DNA of 11,296 bases from an uncultured Lachnospiraceae bacterium (GCA_947625995.1 CANQQN010000050.1:1-11296), one strand, 5' to 3'. Shown: positions 1 to 5,246, counted from the first letter of the stretch. Numbers and translations are program-made. Notes: generated from the letters alone by a model not told the origin.

Positions 1-34
1 TCACCACTCTATCATTTTGTAAACACTTATTATT

Positions 35-87
35 AAAAAGGCGGAACTGTAAGCACATTTGGCCTACAACACCGCCTTTTTGTTTTT
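35..87. terminator. Bidirectional-looking intrinsic terminator at left edge
   Basis: A perfect 10-bp inverted repeat pairs AAAAAGGCGG (35-44) with CCGCCTTTTT (72-81) around a 27-nt loop. The loop holds a further TGTA (48-51)/TACA (65-68) pairing after a symmetrical 3-nt bulge. On the plus strand the stem runs into TTTTTGTTTTTT, a good T-tract, so it could end a plus-strand gene lying left of the window. On the minus strand it lies about 50 nt downstream of the stop codon of the DUF3887 gene (131-781) and ends in TTTTTAATAAT, so it can also close that unit. Confidence 0.75.
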
Positions 88-130
88 TCTAGCTCGTTAT
101 GATCAATTTTTTCAATTCGGCAAAAATCGT

Positions 131-781
131 CTACCGGATAAAAAACCCGATGAGCTTTAAGTCTTCATCTAATGTCACCGTATAGATCACATTGACATTT
201 TCATAGCTTGCATTGATCTGTACCACCGCGCCGGTGACGCCCGCCTGTTTTACCTGCGCCGTGTAGGGCTTTCCGTAAGACTGCAGACTTCCCCAGTTGG
301 CGCTGATGTTTTCTTTCGCCTGCGCAAGCTGATCTCCGTTTCCAAGACTTGCCCGGAACTTGTCATCTCCCAGAGCAACAACGTCGGCAAATTTTTCCTG
401 TTCAAATAAGCCGATCACTTCCTTGGCTCTTTCCACCACCTGTTCTTCACGAAAGCCTGATTTTTCATCCAGAACGGACACCTTTGGAAGCAGCCAGTAA
501 CCCGCCACGATCAACACAACAAGGGCTGCCGCGATGATTCCCGTCACAATAAGAATCTTTTTATTCCTGTATTTTTTCCGCTCCTCCGGCGAGAAATTGT
601 CGTTGAACTCCTTGGCGGCCGCCTTTGGCATCCCCATGCGGGCCCGGATTTTGTCCCATGATTCCCCGGCTTCCATAGCCGACGCGATATCTGCCGTCAG
701 TTCCTTTCGCACCTCTTCCCGCTTTGCTTTGGAGCACTTCAAATGCCTGACAACCTGCTGCACATAGTTACGCTCATCCAT
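131..781 (-). CDS. HAAS-like/DUF3887 single-pass membrane protein
   Basis: A 216-residue protein of three parts. Residues 1-65 are a charged helical region resembling the HAAS/DUF1700-type accessory domains found beside PadR regulators (helices, then an acidic-Gly-x-S turn and a G-x-P motif at GMP, about residues 50-52). Residues 75-100 form one hydrophobic membrane segment (ILIVTGIIAAALVVLIVAGY). The C-terminal part, about 105-216, resembles DUF3887, a small alpha+beta domain usually outside the membrane. The ATG at 781 is preceded by AGGAAAGGA about 10 nt upstream, which is itself the last unit of the upstream repeat array. It is the third gene of a minus-strand unit headed by a PadR regulator. 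PadR/HAAS pairs commonly act in envelope or lipid stress responses in Firmicutes, but the specific role here is unknown. The domain names are judged by eye. Confidence 0.8.
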   Translation of the reverse strand: MDERNYVQQVVRHLKCSKAKREEVRKELTADIASAMEAGESWDKIRARMGMPKAAAKEFNDNFSPEERKKYRNKKILIVTGIIAAALVVLIVAGYWLLPKVSVLDEKSGFREEQVVERAKEVIGLFEQEKFADVVALGDDKFRASLGNGDQLAQAKENISANWGSLQSYGKPYTAQVKQAGVTGAVVQINASYENVNVIYTVTLDEDLKLIGFFIR

Positions 782-782
782 A

Positions 783-934
783 CTGATCTGTTCCTTTCCT
801 GTGATTTGCTACACGATCTCTGAATCCGTTACCTTCCTGTTATCTGCTGTACGATCTCTGAACCTGTTTCTTTCCTGTGATTTGCTATACGATCTCCAAA
901 TTGTTTTCCTTCCTGTTTTCTGCTATACGATCTC
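783..934 (-). repeat. Four-copy 38-bp tandem repeat in the operon spacer
   Basis: On the plus strand TTCCTGT recurs at 796, 834, 872 and 910, and ACGATCTC recurs at 813, 851, 889 and 927: exactly 38 bp each time. Each unit has a conserved core of 25 bp (TTCCTGT, a variable base pair or two, TGCT, ACGATCTC) and a 13-bp more variable spacer; a partial extra spacer (783-795) abuts the start codon of the next gene. Copies 1 and 3 share GATTTGCT while 2 and 4 share TCTGCT, which hints that a 76-bp dimer duplicated. On the transcribed minus strand every unit contains an ACAGGAA purine stretch like a ribosome binding site, but only the last is followed by an ATG (781). 38 is not a multiple of three, and no plausible coding frame runs through the array. 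Confidence 0.9.
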
Positions 935-1003
935 CGCATGCCGTCCGGGATCGTGGAAGTGGGCGATGCAAAACCATCCCCATGGCGTCTGTTGATCCCG
1001 CCG

Positions 1004-1318
1004 TCATTTATATTTTGCTTCAATCCTTGTATAGACAATCATCATCCCGATCAAAAATACCGGCGCCACAAAAACCACCGCCAGAAACGCCGGGGAATTT
1101 TGTTCAAAAAAACAAAACAGCACGCCCATGGCTTCTGTCACAACAGCCGTCGCGATCCAGATCCCGGCAACCGCATGATTATATTTTTTTACCTCTCTGA
1201 CCTTTGGCGGCTTTACCCCTGTGAAAAAGCCGACGGGTTCCTCCGACCTCCACGCGCTGACGGCGATCCACAAAAATACTGCCGCCACCCCGCTGCACAC
1301 TGCAAATCCAAGGATCAT
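1004..1318 (-). CDS. Small membrane protein, unknown function
   Basis: A protein of 104 residues if it starts at the ATG at 1318 (MILGFAVCSG), which has AGGAGG at 1330-1335, 11 nt upstream. An in-frame ATG at 1360 would add 14 residues but has no convincing ribosome binding site. There are about three hydrophobic segments: the N-terminal 20 residues, a middle stretch (AVAGIWIATAVVTEAMGVLF) and a C-terminal one (FLAVVFVAPVFLIGMMIVY). Between the first two is a polar stretch containing GFFTGVKPPKVREVKKYN, a pattern I associate with small uncharacterised membrane proteins of Firmicutes (SdpI/DUF3784-like in layout). It lies directly downstream of padR and is probably co-transcribed. No catalytic motif is visible and no function is claimed. 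Confidence 0.7.
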   Translation of the reverse strand: MILGFAVCSGVAAVFLWIAVSAWRSEEPVGFFTGVKPPKVREVKKYNHAVAGIWIATAVVTEAMGVLFCFFEQNSPAFLAVVFVAPVFLIGMMIVYTRIEAKYK

Positions 1319-1374
1319 ATGCTTGTTTCCCTCCTGTAAATACAGCTTCAAGGCTGCCATTTACGGCTGCCGCG

Positions 1375-1710
1375 TCAGATTTCCAATATCTGTCCCACCG
1401 TCCCCGAAAAATTCCGCCAGAACCCGGTGATCTCCCGGAGAGTCTGCCGGCCCTTCTCTGTGACGGTATAATATTTCCGGGATACTTCCCTGCCCTCCGG
1501 CTGGCTCCAGCGACTGACGATACAGCCGTCCTCCTCCAGCCGGTACAGGATCGGATACAAGGTTCCTTCCTTCAGGGCAAACATGCCGCCGCTCTTTTGC
1601 TGCATCTCGTTTAGCAGCTGATATCCGTACTTTTCCCCCTCGTCCAGAAGATGCAGCACCAGCATCTCATAAACGCCTTTTTTCATCTGCCGTTCATATT
1701 TCTGATCCAT
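1375..1710 (-). CDS. PadR-family transcriptional repressor
   Basis: A 111-residue winged-helix regulator of the short PadR type. Family hallmarks are MLVLHLLDEGEKYGYQLL near the N terminus, then KEGTLYPILYRLEEDGCI (recognition helix and turn into the wing), then a basic wing (EVSRKYYTVTEKG). The C terminus is a short helix suited to dimerisation (about 90-111), so this is the minimal form without the long C-terminal domain. It is the first gene of a minus-strand unit with the small membrane protein and the HAAS/DUF3887 protein. An AGGTAGG lies close before the ATG. A perfect inverted repeat over the predicted transcription start makes autorepression likely. The inducer is not visible from sequence. 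Confidence 0.93.
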   Translation of the reverse strand: MDQKYERQMKKGVYEMLVLHLLDEGEKYGYQLLNEMQQKSGGMFALKEGTLYPILYRLEEDGCIVSRWSQPEGREVSRKYYTVTEKGRQTLREITGFWRNFSGTVGQILEI

Positions 1711-1754
1711 AACCTACCTGCTTGCTTTCCTTTACAGGAACTTTACATCTCTAA

Positions 1755-1773
1755 TATTTAGTATTGCTAAATA
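1755..1773. promoter_or_regulatory. Putative PadR operator (inverted repeat)
   Basis: Perfect 7-bp dyad TATTTAG (1755-1761)/CTAAATA (1767-1773) with a 5-bp gap. It begins 1 bp downstream of the predicted -10 and covers the predicted transcription start, a position where bound repressor would block initiation. That the bound protein is the adjacent PadR is an inference from proximity. Confidence 0.6.
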
Positions 1774-1774
1774 C

Positions 1775-1803
1775 ATTCTATTACAGCGTAGTAATCCTGT
1801 CAA
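1775..1803 (-). promoter_or_regulatory. Promoter of the padR unit
   Basis: On the minus strand TTGACA (1798-1803, perfect -35) and TAGAAT (1775-1780, one mismatch -10) are separated by exactly 17 bp. Initiation would fall near 1768, about 58 nt before the padR start codon. The spacer also holds a small dyad, ATTAC/GTAAT (1780-1784 and 1791-1795). Confidence 0.8.
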
Positions 1804-1864
1804 CACTTTTCTCCGGTGGCGGCTGCCGGTAGCAACAGATCGAAAGGCATTGCAAATAAAGATA

Positions 1865-1908
1865 GGCGTCCCCAAAGTCACCAACTGACCTAAGGGACGC
1901 CCCTTTTT
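1865..1908. terminator. Terminator downstream of mgtE, nested hairpin
   Basis: GGCGTCCC (1865-1872) pairs perfectly with GGGACGCC (1894-1901), and inside the 21-nt loop GTCA (1877-1880) pairs with TGAC (1886-1889). On the minus strand it starts about 20 nt after the mgtE stop codon and is followed by TATCTTTATTTG, a moderate T-tract. On the plus strand the T-tract is better (CCTTTTTTA), but no plus-strand gene precedes it. It separates mgtE from the padR promoter. Confidence 0.65.
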
Positions 1909-1922
1909 TATCCTTATTAATT

Positions 1923-3341
1923 TTACCCTACCACGTTCAGAAACTGGATCAAGATCAGGCTTGACAGCCCGTAGTAAGTGACCACCGCCACCAGATCGTT
2001 GACTGTGGTGATCAGCGGGCCTGACGCAACTGCGGGATCTACCTTCAGCTTGTGAAAAAACAGAGGCACCACCGTACCCACCATGCCGGAGATCATCATG
2101 GCCGCCATCAGGGACAGTCCTACGCAGCCGGAGATCGCCGCCGCGTACAAAAGCGCTCTTCCTTTTATAAGCCACAGATAACAGCAGATGAACACAAAAC
2201 CCAGACTGCCCAGAAGCAGGCCGTTCACAAAACCCACTCTGGTCTCCTTGACTACCAGCCAGAATTTTTCTTTTGCGGAGATATTTTCATCCATCAACAC
2301 CCGGATAGTGACCGCCAGCGACTGGGTGCCCACATTGCCTGACATATCCAGCACCAGCGACTGAAAACTGACGATCAGGGCGATCTTATCCACCAGTCCT
2401 TCAAACCGGCCTACCACCGTAGAGACAAGAAGACCGAGAAACAGAAGGAGCACCAGCCATGGCAGCCTTTTTTTCATGCTCTCGAACAGCGTCTCGTTGA
2501 GATCCTCCTCAGCGGTCAGACCGGCCAGCTTTGCATAATCCTCACCAAGCTCGTCGTCCACTGCCTCCACAATGTCCTCCGACGTGATGACGCCGATGAT
2601 GACTTCCTCCGGATCCAGCACAGGAATGGAATCCTCCTTGTAATCCTTCAACCGCTCGATACAGTCGCTGACCCGCTCGGTAGCCATTACAGAAGGATAG
2701 GAAGTACTGATAATGTCGTTCAGATCGTCACCCTCTCTTGCGGTGATCAGTTCCTTCAGTTCAATGGCGCCGTAATATTTTCCCTCTGCATCCTCTACAT
2801 AGATGGTATTGATGTTGTCGTTTTCCTCCGCCTGCTCAACCAGCGCGCGCATAGCCTGCTTTACCGAATAATCCTGTTGGATCATGATATAGTTTGTGGT
2901 CATCCTGCTGCCGATCTGGTCCTCGTCATAGGAGGAGATCAGCCGAATGTCCTCTTTGGCTCCCTGATCCATGCGGGAGATCAGCGCCTCCCTCACATCA
3001 TCATCCACATCCTCCAGTGCGTCGATGGCGTCGTCCGCATCCATCTGCTCGATTACGTCCGCCGCATGTTCCAGACCAAGCTCCTCCAGATATTCCGAAA
3101 CGTCGTCCAGATAGGTGAAGATCTCCGATACCATCTCCACCCCAAGGATCTTATACAGCCGTTTTCTCGTGGAAGGATCCAGATCCTCCAGCACGCCGGC
3201 GATATCGTTTTCATGGTAATTATCCAATTCCTCACGGATCACCTCGTCCGGCTGTCCGCTCAGAATGATCTCTATGATCTCCTGCTCCACGCTTCCTTTC
3301 TCTGCTGTCAATTCATCCGTTCTCTTCTCATCCATATCCAT
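1923..3341 (-). CDS. mgtE: MgtE-family magnesium transporter
   Basis: A Mg2+ channel/transporter of the inner membrane, about 472 residues, the normal length for the family. An acidic cytoplasmic N domain (about 20-135; repeated helices with DLDPSTRKRLYKIL, MDADDAIDALEDVDDDVREALI) is followed by two CBS domains (about 140-200, MTTNYIMIQQDYSV; about 205-265, YPSVMATERVSDCIERLKD to IGVITSEDIVEAV). These form the Mg2+-sensing gate in characterised MgtE. The remainder is the five-helix pore domain with MSGNVGTQS and the strongly conserved DPAVASGPLITTVNDLVAV, whose TTxND Asp is a pore Mg2+ ligand in the known structure. Three in-frame ATGs lie close together (3347, 3341, 3335). GGGAGG at 3350-3355 is only 2 nt from the first but 8 nt from the second, so 3341 is preferred. 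A long leader with its own promoter and candidate terminators precedes it. Confidence 0.96.
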   Translation of the reverse strand: MDMDEKRTDELTAEKGSVEQEIIEIILSGQPDEVIREELDNYHENDIAGVLEDLDPSTRKRLYKILGVEMVSEIFTYLDDVSEYLEELGLEHAADVIEQMDADDAIDALEDVDDDVREALISRMDQGAKEDIRLISSYDEDQIGSRMTTNYIMIQQDYSVKQAMRALVEQAEENDNINTIYVEDAEGKYYGAIELKELITAREGDDLNDIISTSYPSVMATERVSDCIERLKDYKEDSIPVLDPEEVIIGVITSEDIVEAVDDELGEDYAKLAGLTAEEDLNETLFESMKKRLPWLVLLLFLGLLVSTVVGRFEGLVDKIALIVSFQSLVLDMSGNVGTQSLAVTIRVLMDENISAKEKFWLVVKETRVGFVNGLLLGSLGFVFICCYLWLIKGRALLYAAAISGCVGLSLMAAMMISGMVGTVVPLFFHKLKVDPAVASGPLITTVNDLVAVVTYYGLSSLILIQFLNVVG

Positions 3342-3379
3342 GTCCATATCCTCCCTTCCCCGTCAAAACGGCCTCTCTC

Positions 3380-3407
3380 AAAAACAGCGCGGTCCTTAAA
3401 GGCGCTG
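3380..3407 (-). terminator. Putative attenuator terminator in the mgtE leader (proximal)
   Basis: Read on the minus strand, CAGCGC pairs with GCGCTG (3402-3407 and 3385-3390; 6 bp, 11-nt loop) and runs directly into TTTTT (3380-3384). It lies about 35 nt upstream of the mgtE start codon and downstream of the leader promoter at 3715-3744, so it would have to be read through for mgtE to be expressed. The stem is short and its strength is uncertain. Confidence 0.5.
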
Positions 3408-3418
3408 ATTTTGGGCAT

Positions 3419-3479
3419 AAAAAGGCCATCGTTTTTGCCGGCGTCATTCATACACAACCGCACACTGGCTGAACGATGG
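3419..3479 (-). terminator. Putative terminator or large hairpin in the mgtE leader (distal)
   Basis: Read on the minus strand, CCATCGTT (3472-3479) pairs perfectly with AACGATGG (3426-3433) across a 38-nt loop that may fold further through GCC/GGC. The stem is followed by CC and TTTTT (3419-3423). The geometry fits an intrinsic terminator, though the large loop makes it weaker than a compact hairpin. Confidence 0.4.
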
Positions 3480-3507
3480 ACACATGATACTTCAAACCTT
3501 GGAACCT

Positions 3508-3681
3508 TCACCGACCTTGGGGCACAAAGCTCCCGCAGCCGGGATCAAGATCCTCTACTATCTGAAAAAACGGGCAGCCTGCGGCCGTACAGACAAAACA
3601 GGCGCATCCCCGCTGCCCCGCCATCATGTGATCCATCGCGGCGACTTCGACTGTAACTGTCGCAACCGTCCATTTCTTCAC
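3508..3681 (-). CDS. Possible small Cys-rich ORF in the mgtE leader
   Basis: A 57-codon frame from GTG (3681) to TGA (3508), with an in-frame stop just upstream. It encodes a beta-like start (KKWTVATVTVEVAAMDHMM) followed by a Cys-containing middle: CACFVC at about 26-31, GC at 35-36 and GCG at 48-50, five Cys in 57 residues. Only a weak purine stretch precedes the GTG. The first ATG in this frame (residue 16) has no ribosome binding site. A competing 42-codon frame starting at ATG 3673 has the better-placed GAGGTG but encodes an Arg/Ser-rich, less protein-like sequence. It follows the promoter at 3715-3744 and lies between the HMA gene and mgtE. I do not recognise the family; it may be a metal-binding small protein, a leader peptide or not translated at all. 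Confidence 0.35.
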   Translation of the reverse strand: MKKWTVATVTVEVAAMDHMMAGQRGCACFVCTAAGCPFFQIVEDLDPGCGSFVPQGR

Positions 3682-3714
3682 CTCATTTCTTTATCATCTC
3701 TGTGGATTTAACTT

Positions 3715-3744
3715 ATTATACGCCGACGGAAATCTCAAAGTCAA
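3715..3744 (-). promoter_or_regulatory. Promoter of the mgtE leader transcript
   Basis: On the minus strand TTGACT (3739-3744) and a perfect TATAAT (3715-3720) are 18 bp apart. The -35 overlaps the stop codon of the upstream HMA gene. Start of transcription is expected near 3708. This makes mgtE independent of, though possibly also read through from, the metal-regulated HMA promoter. Confidence 0.7.
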
Positions 3745-4109
3745 GGCATTTCAGAAACTTCATACCCCGCAGCTTTAATCTTCTCGATCACCGCCTCCTT
3801 TTCGATCTGTCTGTCATAGGCCACCGTCGCCGTCTTCTTTGCAAGATTCACTTTGCAGACCGCCCCGTCGATCTCATTGGCGGCTTCTTCTACCTTGTCC
3901 CTGCAATGCCTGCAGGACATGCCCTCTACACGCAAGGTAAATTCTCCCAGTTTTTTCCCTTCCAGCTTTTTCTTTTTCATTTTCACATCCGGATCCCCTC
4001 CGCCGCAGCAGCCTCCTTCGCCCCTGAAATGTCTGACAGATGACTTCAGGGCAAAAAAGATTGCCACGATCATGACCAATACGACAACGCCTGTTCCAAC
4101 TGATTCCAT
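3741..4109 (-). CDS. Membrane-anchored HMA-domain metal-binding protein
   Basis: A 122-residue protein. Residues 7-23 (GVVVLVMIVAIFFALK) form a single membrane segment at the N terminus. It is followed by a short basic stretch, a Cys-Cys-Gly-Gly-Gly patch at residues 34-38, a Lys-rich linker (44-53) and a C-terminal heavy-metal-associated (HMA) domain at about 56-121. The HMA domain has the metal motif GMSCRHC (Cys66 and Cys69) and the typical end AGYEV. The TM-plus-Cys-patch half resembles FeoB-associated Cys-rich proteins, while the HMA half resembles copper chaperones such as CopZ. It is divergent from a DtxR-family regulator, with a dyad directly downstream of its promoter -10. AGGAG sits about 9 nt before the ATG. 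A role in handling a soft or transition metal at the membrane is inferred; the metal (Fe, Cu, Zn) cannot be told. Confidence 0.85.
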   Translation of the reverse strand: MESVGTGVVVLVMIVAIFFALKSSVRHFRGEGGCCGGGDPDVKMKKKKLEGKKLGEFTLRVEGMSCRHCRDKVEEAANEIDGAVCKVNLAKKTATVAYDRQIEKEAVIEKIKAAGYEVSEMP

Positions 4110-4126
4110 TCTCCTCAGCTCCTAAT

Positions 4127-4144
4127 AGTTAGTTATTTCTAACT
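4127..4144. promoter_or_regulatory. Putative DtxR-family operator
   Basis: A perfect 6-6-6 dyad AGTTAG-TTATTT-CTAACT. An overlapping alternative register pairs AGTTA (4130-4135 region) with TAACT (4140-4144). The GTTAG/CTAAC half-sites recall the known DtxR/IdeR operator half-sites, though the spacing differs. It lies 3 bp downstream of the HMA gene's -10 and would cover its transcription start, and it is about 115 bp from the divergent dtxR-like start codon. Binding by that regulator is inferred. Confidence 0.55.
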
Positions 4145-4147
4145 TCG

Positions 4148-4176
4148 ATTATACATCCTTAAAAACCACTTTTCAA
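4148..4176 (-). promoter_or_regulatory. Promoter of the HMA gene
   Basis: On the minus strand TTGAAA (4171-4176) and a perfect TATAAT (4148-4153) are exactly 17 bp apart. Transcription would start near 4141, inside the dyad at 4127-4144. Confidence 0.8.
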
Positions 4177-4258
4177 CTGTTTTACTTGCAAATAATAAAA
4201 ATATCATGTATTTTAATATTATAAAAACACTGTTATCGGTCTGTAGGGGGGTAGAAAT

Positions 4259-4648
4259 TTGGAGATCCATCAATCCGCAGAAGACTATCTGGAAACGATC
4301 TTGATCTTAAAAGAGCGCAGGGGACTGGTGCGCTCTATTGATATTGCCAATGAAATGCAGTTTTCAAAGCCCAGCATCAGCGTAGCCATGAAAAAGCTCC
4401 GTGAAAACGGCTATATTGAGATGGACCGGGACGGTTACATCTCCCTGACGGATTCCGGCTATGGGATCGCCTCCAATATTTACACCCGTCACAAGCTGCT
4501 GACAGGCTTTTTCATCTCTCTGGGCGTGGACGAAAAAACCGCGGCAAAAGACGCCTGCAAGGTGGAGCACGACTTAAGCGAGGAAACCTTTGAAAAAATC
4601 AAGGCGCATGCCCTGAAAAATGATCCTCACCTGCTGGATCACGCATAA
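4259..4648 (+). CDS. DtxR/MntR-family metal-dependent regulator
   Basis: A 129-residue repressor made of the N-terminal winged helix (about 1-62, with SIDIANEMQFSKPSISVAMKKL as the helix-turn-helix) and the dimerisation/metal-binding domain (about 70-129). The C-terminal SH3-like domain of DtxR/IdeR is absent, as in MntR and many clostridial homologues. Candidate metal ligands are Asp9 and Glu12 (MntR-like), His78, and Cys100-x-x-Glu103-His104 in DACKVEH (DtxR-like). The start is TTG at 4259, with AGGGGGG ending 7-8 nt upstream; no ATG alternative keeps the conserved SAEDYLETIL start. A weak promoter candidate is TTGCAA (4186-4191) with TATTTT (4209-4214) at 17 bp. It is divergent from the HMA gene. 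The sensed metal is probably Fe2+ or Mn2+. Confidence 0.93.
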   Translation: MEIHQSAEDYLETILILKERRGLVRSIDIANEMQFSKPSISVAMKKLRENGYIEMDRDGYISLTDSGYGIASNIYTRHKLLTGFFISLGVDEKTAAKDACKVEHDLSEETFEKIKAHALKNDPHLLDHA

Positions 4649-4661
4649 ACCGGACTTCCTT

Positions 4662-5246
4662 TTACTTCGATACAAAGGGATTGTCCCTGATCGTAAACCT
4701 CCAGAGGAATTCCCGTGCTTCCTCCGCGTAATCAATATTGATCCGGGGCGACGCCAGAATATCTGTTTCCGGCAGTGGGGGCGCGTCCTCCACATACAGG
4801 ACATCTCCGCAAAGATCCGCCCCGTAATCCTCTCTGGTGATTGCCATTGCCTGACAGAGCTTTCCCGGCCCGCTGCAAAGCTGTCCCACCTGCCCCGTAT
4901 TCCGGCGGCTTTTCATCAACTCAATGCCAAAGACAGGCTCCAATGCGCGGATAAGTACCGCCTCCGGCGTCTCGGGTCCATTTGCCACCACATTCATACA
5001 GGTGTGCATTCCATAAATAAAATAAATATAGGCAAACCCGCCGGGGCCATACTGAATGCTGGTACGGCCCTGTTTTGGTCCCCTGTAAGAATGCGAAGCC
5101 TTATCCGTAAGTCCCATATAAGCTTCCGTCTCCACGATCTTACCCTTTGTGACCCCTTCCGGGGTATGATGCACAAGGATCTTTCCCAGCAGTCCCCGCG
5201 CCACTGCGATCCCATCTTTCTGATAAAATTCCCGGCTGATCTTCAT
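4662..5246 (-). CDS. 3-methyladenine DNA glycosylase (MPG/AAG family)
   Basis: It removes alkylated and deaminated purines (3-methyladenine, hypoxanthine) in base excision repair. The 194-residue length is normal for the family. Motifs: RGLLGKILVH near the N terminus, KIVETEAYMG (Glu41 corresponds to the catalytic Glu125 of human AAG, Tyr43 to Tyr127, His52 to His136), YGPGGFAYIYFIYGMHTCMNVV, EAVLIRALEP and the SGPGKLCQAMAI block. The frame is open back to 5372, but a promoter at 5344-5372 puts transcription start near 5337. GGAGG at 5252-5256 is 5 nt from the ATG at 5246 and only 2 nt from the ATG at 5249, so 5246 is chosen. It converges on dtxR, with only 13 bp between the two stop codons and no hairpin seen there. 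Confidence 0.94.
   Translation of the reverse strand: MKISREFYQKDGIAVARGLLGKILVHHTPEGVTKGKIVETEAYMGLTDKASHSYRGPKQGRTSIQYGPGGFAYIYFIYGMHTCMNVVANGPETPEAVLIRALEPVFGIELMKSRRNTGQVGQLCSGPGKLCQAMAITREDYGADLCGDVLYVEDAPPLPETDILASPRINIDYAEEAREFLWRFTIRDNPFVSK

Larger units (their letters stand above)
3348..3708 (-). other. Long leader region of mgtE
   Basis: This is about 360 nt from the predicted transcription start to the mgtE start codon, far longer than needed for translation. It contains the possible small Cys-rich ORF (3508-3681) and two hairpins with T-tracts (3419-3479, 3380-3407). I looked for the M-box (ykoK) Mg2+ riboswitch conserved blocks (GTTAGGTGAGGCTCC, AGACGCC, ATGGGTCAACAG) and did not find them, and saw no clear match to a NiCo or yybP-ykoY element. 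Regulation by attenuation is possible but unproven. Confidence 0.45.

Noticed and set aside
783..934. CRISPR-like array from the regular repeat-spacer pattern
   Set aside because: The period is 38 bp with only 13-bp spacers that are themselves related to each other, and no cas gene is present. It is a tandem repeat.
829..1038. 69-codon minus-strand frame across the repeat array
   Set aside because: It runs through repeats whose 38-bp period is not a multiple of three and overlaps the end of the small membrane protein gene. It has no recognisable domain.
3308..3511. 67-codon minus-strand frame overlapping the mgtE start
   Set aside because: It overlaps the mgtE ribosome binding site and N terminus out of frame and reads through both leader hairpins. 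Its product is unrecognisable.
2877..3656. Long plus-strand open frame opposite mgtE
   Set aside because: It lies antisense to the well-supported mgtE gene, with low-complexity His/Leu/Arg content typical of a shadow frame.
3340..3720. M-box (ykoK) Mg2+ riboswitch upstream of mgtE
   Set aside because: GGTGAAGG near 3507-3514 faintly recalls the first M-box block, but the remaining conserved blocks are not found in order. A covariance-model search would decide.
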